A stretch of 64,000 bases of DNA from the NCBI GenBank assembly GCA_965217615.1, contig CBDCIT010000014.1:234773-298772 (forward strand). Direction: 5' to 3'. Positions 63,028-64,000 of the stretch are shown in pieces (the stretch's first letter is position 1; every line of letters begins with the position of its first letter). Under the pieces are notes generated by a model, which was not told where the DNA came from, did no database searches, and saw only the letters and a program-made list of their open reading frames with translations. The DNA is from CAVOAK01 sp965217615 (lineage in GTDB: Bacteria > Pseudomonadota > Alphaproteobacteria > UBA8366 > CAVOAK01). The translations under genes were made by a program, and so were the position numbers.

Positions 63028-63850
63028 ACGAGTTCAAGTCCTGGAACAGCTACCGCCACTTCGCCAACCGGGTCCGACGCGAGACCCGCTTCATACGAAC
63101 ACCTGAAGACGAAAACTTTCTTCGCGAGGTCGTACGGACTTCCAAGACCCGAATGCGGGAGCTACGCGCGGATTCTGGACTATGGCGAGCCCAGCTCGGC
63201 CATGATTGGCGCCCGCACTATCAGATGACGAATACATCGACGACATTCCCGCCCCCTATCCCCCCGCTCGAATGAAGCCGCTGCCAGGCCGTGCGACGGA
63301 AGTCGAGCCAACCCGAAGGGCATACCCGTTCTCTACCTGTCCACCCGACAGGAGACCGCCATGTCCGAGGTCCGACCCTGGTTGGGATCGCTCGTCTCCT
63401 GCGCCCACTTCGAAACACCCGACCTCTCACGATCGTCGACCTCTCCGTCTATCATCGTCGCGGCTTCGTCTTCTATTTCAGCGAACCCGACCCAGCGGAA
63501 CGAGAAAAGGCGATCTGGACTCAAATCGATCAAGCGTTTTCCGAGCCGACCACAGCCACCGACGATGCTGCCGACTACGTCCCGACCCAAGTGATTGCGG
63601 AACTGTTCAAGGGAGAGGATTGCGACGGCATCGCATACAAGAGCGCGTTCGGAGACGACGGCTACAACATCGTCCTGTTCGATCCGCCGACGCGAAGCTG
63701 ACGAGCTGCACACTGTTCGAAGCGAAGTCCCTCAATTTCGCGTTCGAACAGTCCGACAACCCCTACTGGGTGAAAAAGGACGGTGCCATCAAGACCGTTT
63801 CGGTCGAATTCGTCGGACCTGCACCACGATCAGAAGAAAGCGACCCGTGA
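63024..63850 (+). pseudogene. RES-domain protein (NAD+-targeting toxin family), four frameshifts
   Basis: The start MNEFKSWNSYRHFANRVRRE is followed by LWRAQLGHDWRPHYQ, then in other frames DDEYIDDIPAPYPPARMKPL, SRANPKGIPVLYLSTRQETA, AMSEVRPWLGSLVSCAHFET, DLSVYHRRGFVFYFSEPDPA, IAELFKGEDCDGIAYKSAFG and FEQSDNPYWVKK. These are in order the blocks of a RES-family NAD+ phosphorylase toxin, with the Arg/Tyr/Glu-rich regions present. RES toxins normally pair with an Xre-type antitoxin. Four phase changes within 830 bp mean that it is dead, or that the sequence is poor here. Confidence 0.75.
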
Positions 63851-63902
63851 ACCGGCCACTCAAAGCCCTCGGCCCGCTCTCGCACCCGGCCCACGCCGTG
63901 TC

Positions 63903-64000
63903 CTAGTTCGCCTCTCCCGAAAGAATCTCCCAGACCCGCTTGTATCCGCTCCCGGACAACGGCGCACCGTCGGGCCTCACTCCGTTCCACTCATCGGTGC
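63903..64000 (-). CDS. C-terminal end of a gene running off the right edge
   Basis: The minus strand frame reads TDEWNGVRPDGAPLSGSGYK and RVWEILSGEAN before the stop at 63903-63905. Only 31 residues are visible. I cannot assign the family. Confidence 0.4.
   Translation of the reverse strand, partial: TDEWNGVRPDGAPLSGSGYKRVWEILSGEAN

Overview
The window looks like an alphaproteobacterial contig, most likely Rhodospirillales-like. The taxonomic signal is the run hemC-hemD-mitofilin(Mic60)-hemY divergent from tsaD, with gpsA, a YciI protein, an EVE-domain protein and a Rieske protein following. Dense short operons, EamA/DMT transporters, a Rhizobium-type L-asparaginase II and a DUF1127 protein agree. 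No rRNA is present; there is one tRNA (Thr, anticodon CGT).

Region 1 (1-42428) is ordinary chromosome. It holds a SpoU-type RNA methylase fragment at the left edge, asparaginase, a frameshifted quinone oxidoreductase, a SAM methyltransferase, an inverted-repeat-bounded segment (3971-4787), a frameshifted GcvA-like LysR gene, an aminotransferase, acetoacetyl-CoA synthetase and DMT transporters. Small housekeeping enzymes follow (pterin dehydratase, zincin, uracil-DNA glycosylase family, LMW phosphatase, ThpR), then FIST and SGNH-esterase genes beside a YbbA/YbbP-type ABC system, a Bax-inhibitor protein, SDRs, an AKR-DMT pair, a FecR protein with a poly-Asp tail, LysE and HemY. Next come the haem-biosynthesis/TsaD/GpsA block, two tandem 2OG-Fe(II) oxygenases, acetyl-CoA synthetase, an MFS permease and a DUF488 gene whose 3' end is cut by an IS21 end.

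Region 2 (42429-59431) is a mobile island. An IS21 end fragment, an IS5 copy, a gene fragment duplicated from 4353-4787, and a damaged IS630 lie on the left. A second, nearly identical IS5 copy in the same orientation and a full-length IS21 lie on the right. The cargo (45164-55622) is a nitrogen-metabolism cassette: FadR-type regulator, glutamine-synthetase-like ligase, GlxB/GlxC/GlxD (split glutamate-synthase domains, MgsABC-like), an unrecognised 136-aa protein, an unrecognised 186-aa protein, an internally deleted GlxA-type AraC regulator, a one-chain FAD amine oxidoreductase, a 72-aa membrane protein and an Amt ammonium transporter. Together they suggest ammonium or amine capture through gamma-glutamyl intermediates. 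The usual mgdABCD dehydrogenase genes of the N-methylglutamate pathway are absent.

Region 3 (59432-64000) resembles plasmid or integrative-element DNA: a truncated ORF end, two 116-bp GC-rich direct repeats, a DUF2493-type gene, three operator-like palindromes ahead of a ribbon-helix-helix-like gene, a DUF6998-like gene and a RES-domain gene. Most genes here are broken by single-base frameshifts.

Many reading-frame breaks across the window fall at short homopolymers. They may be uncorrected long-read errors rather than pseudogenes. The IS5 and IS21 junctions should be treated as possible assembly joins until checked.
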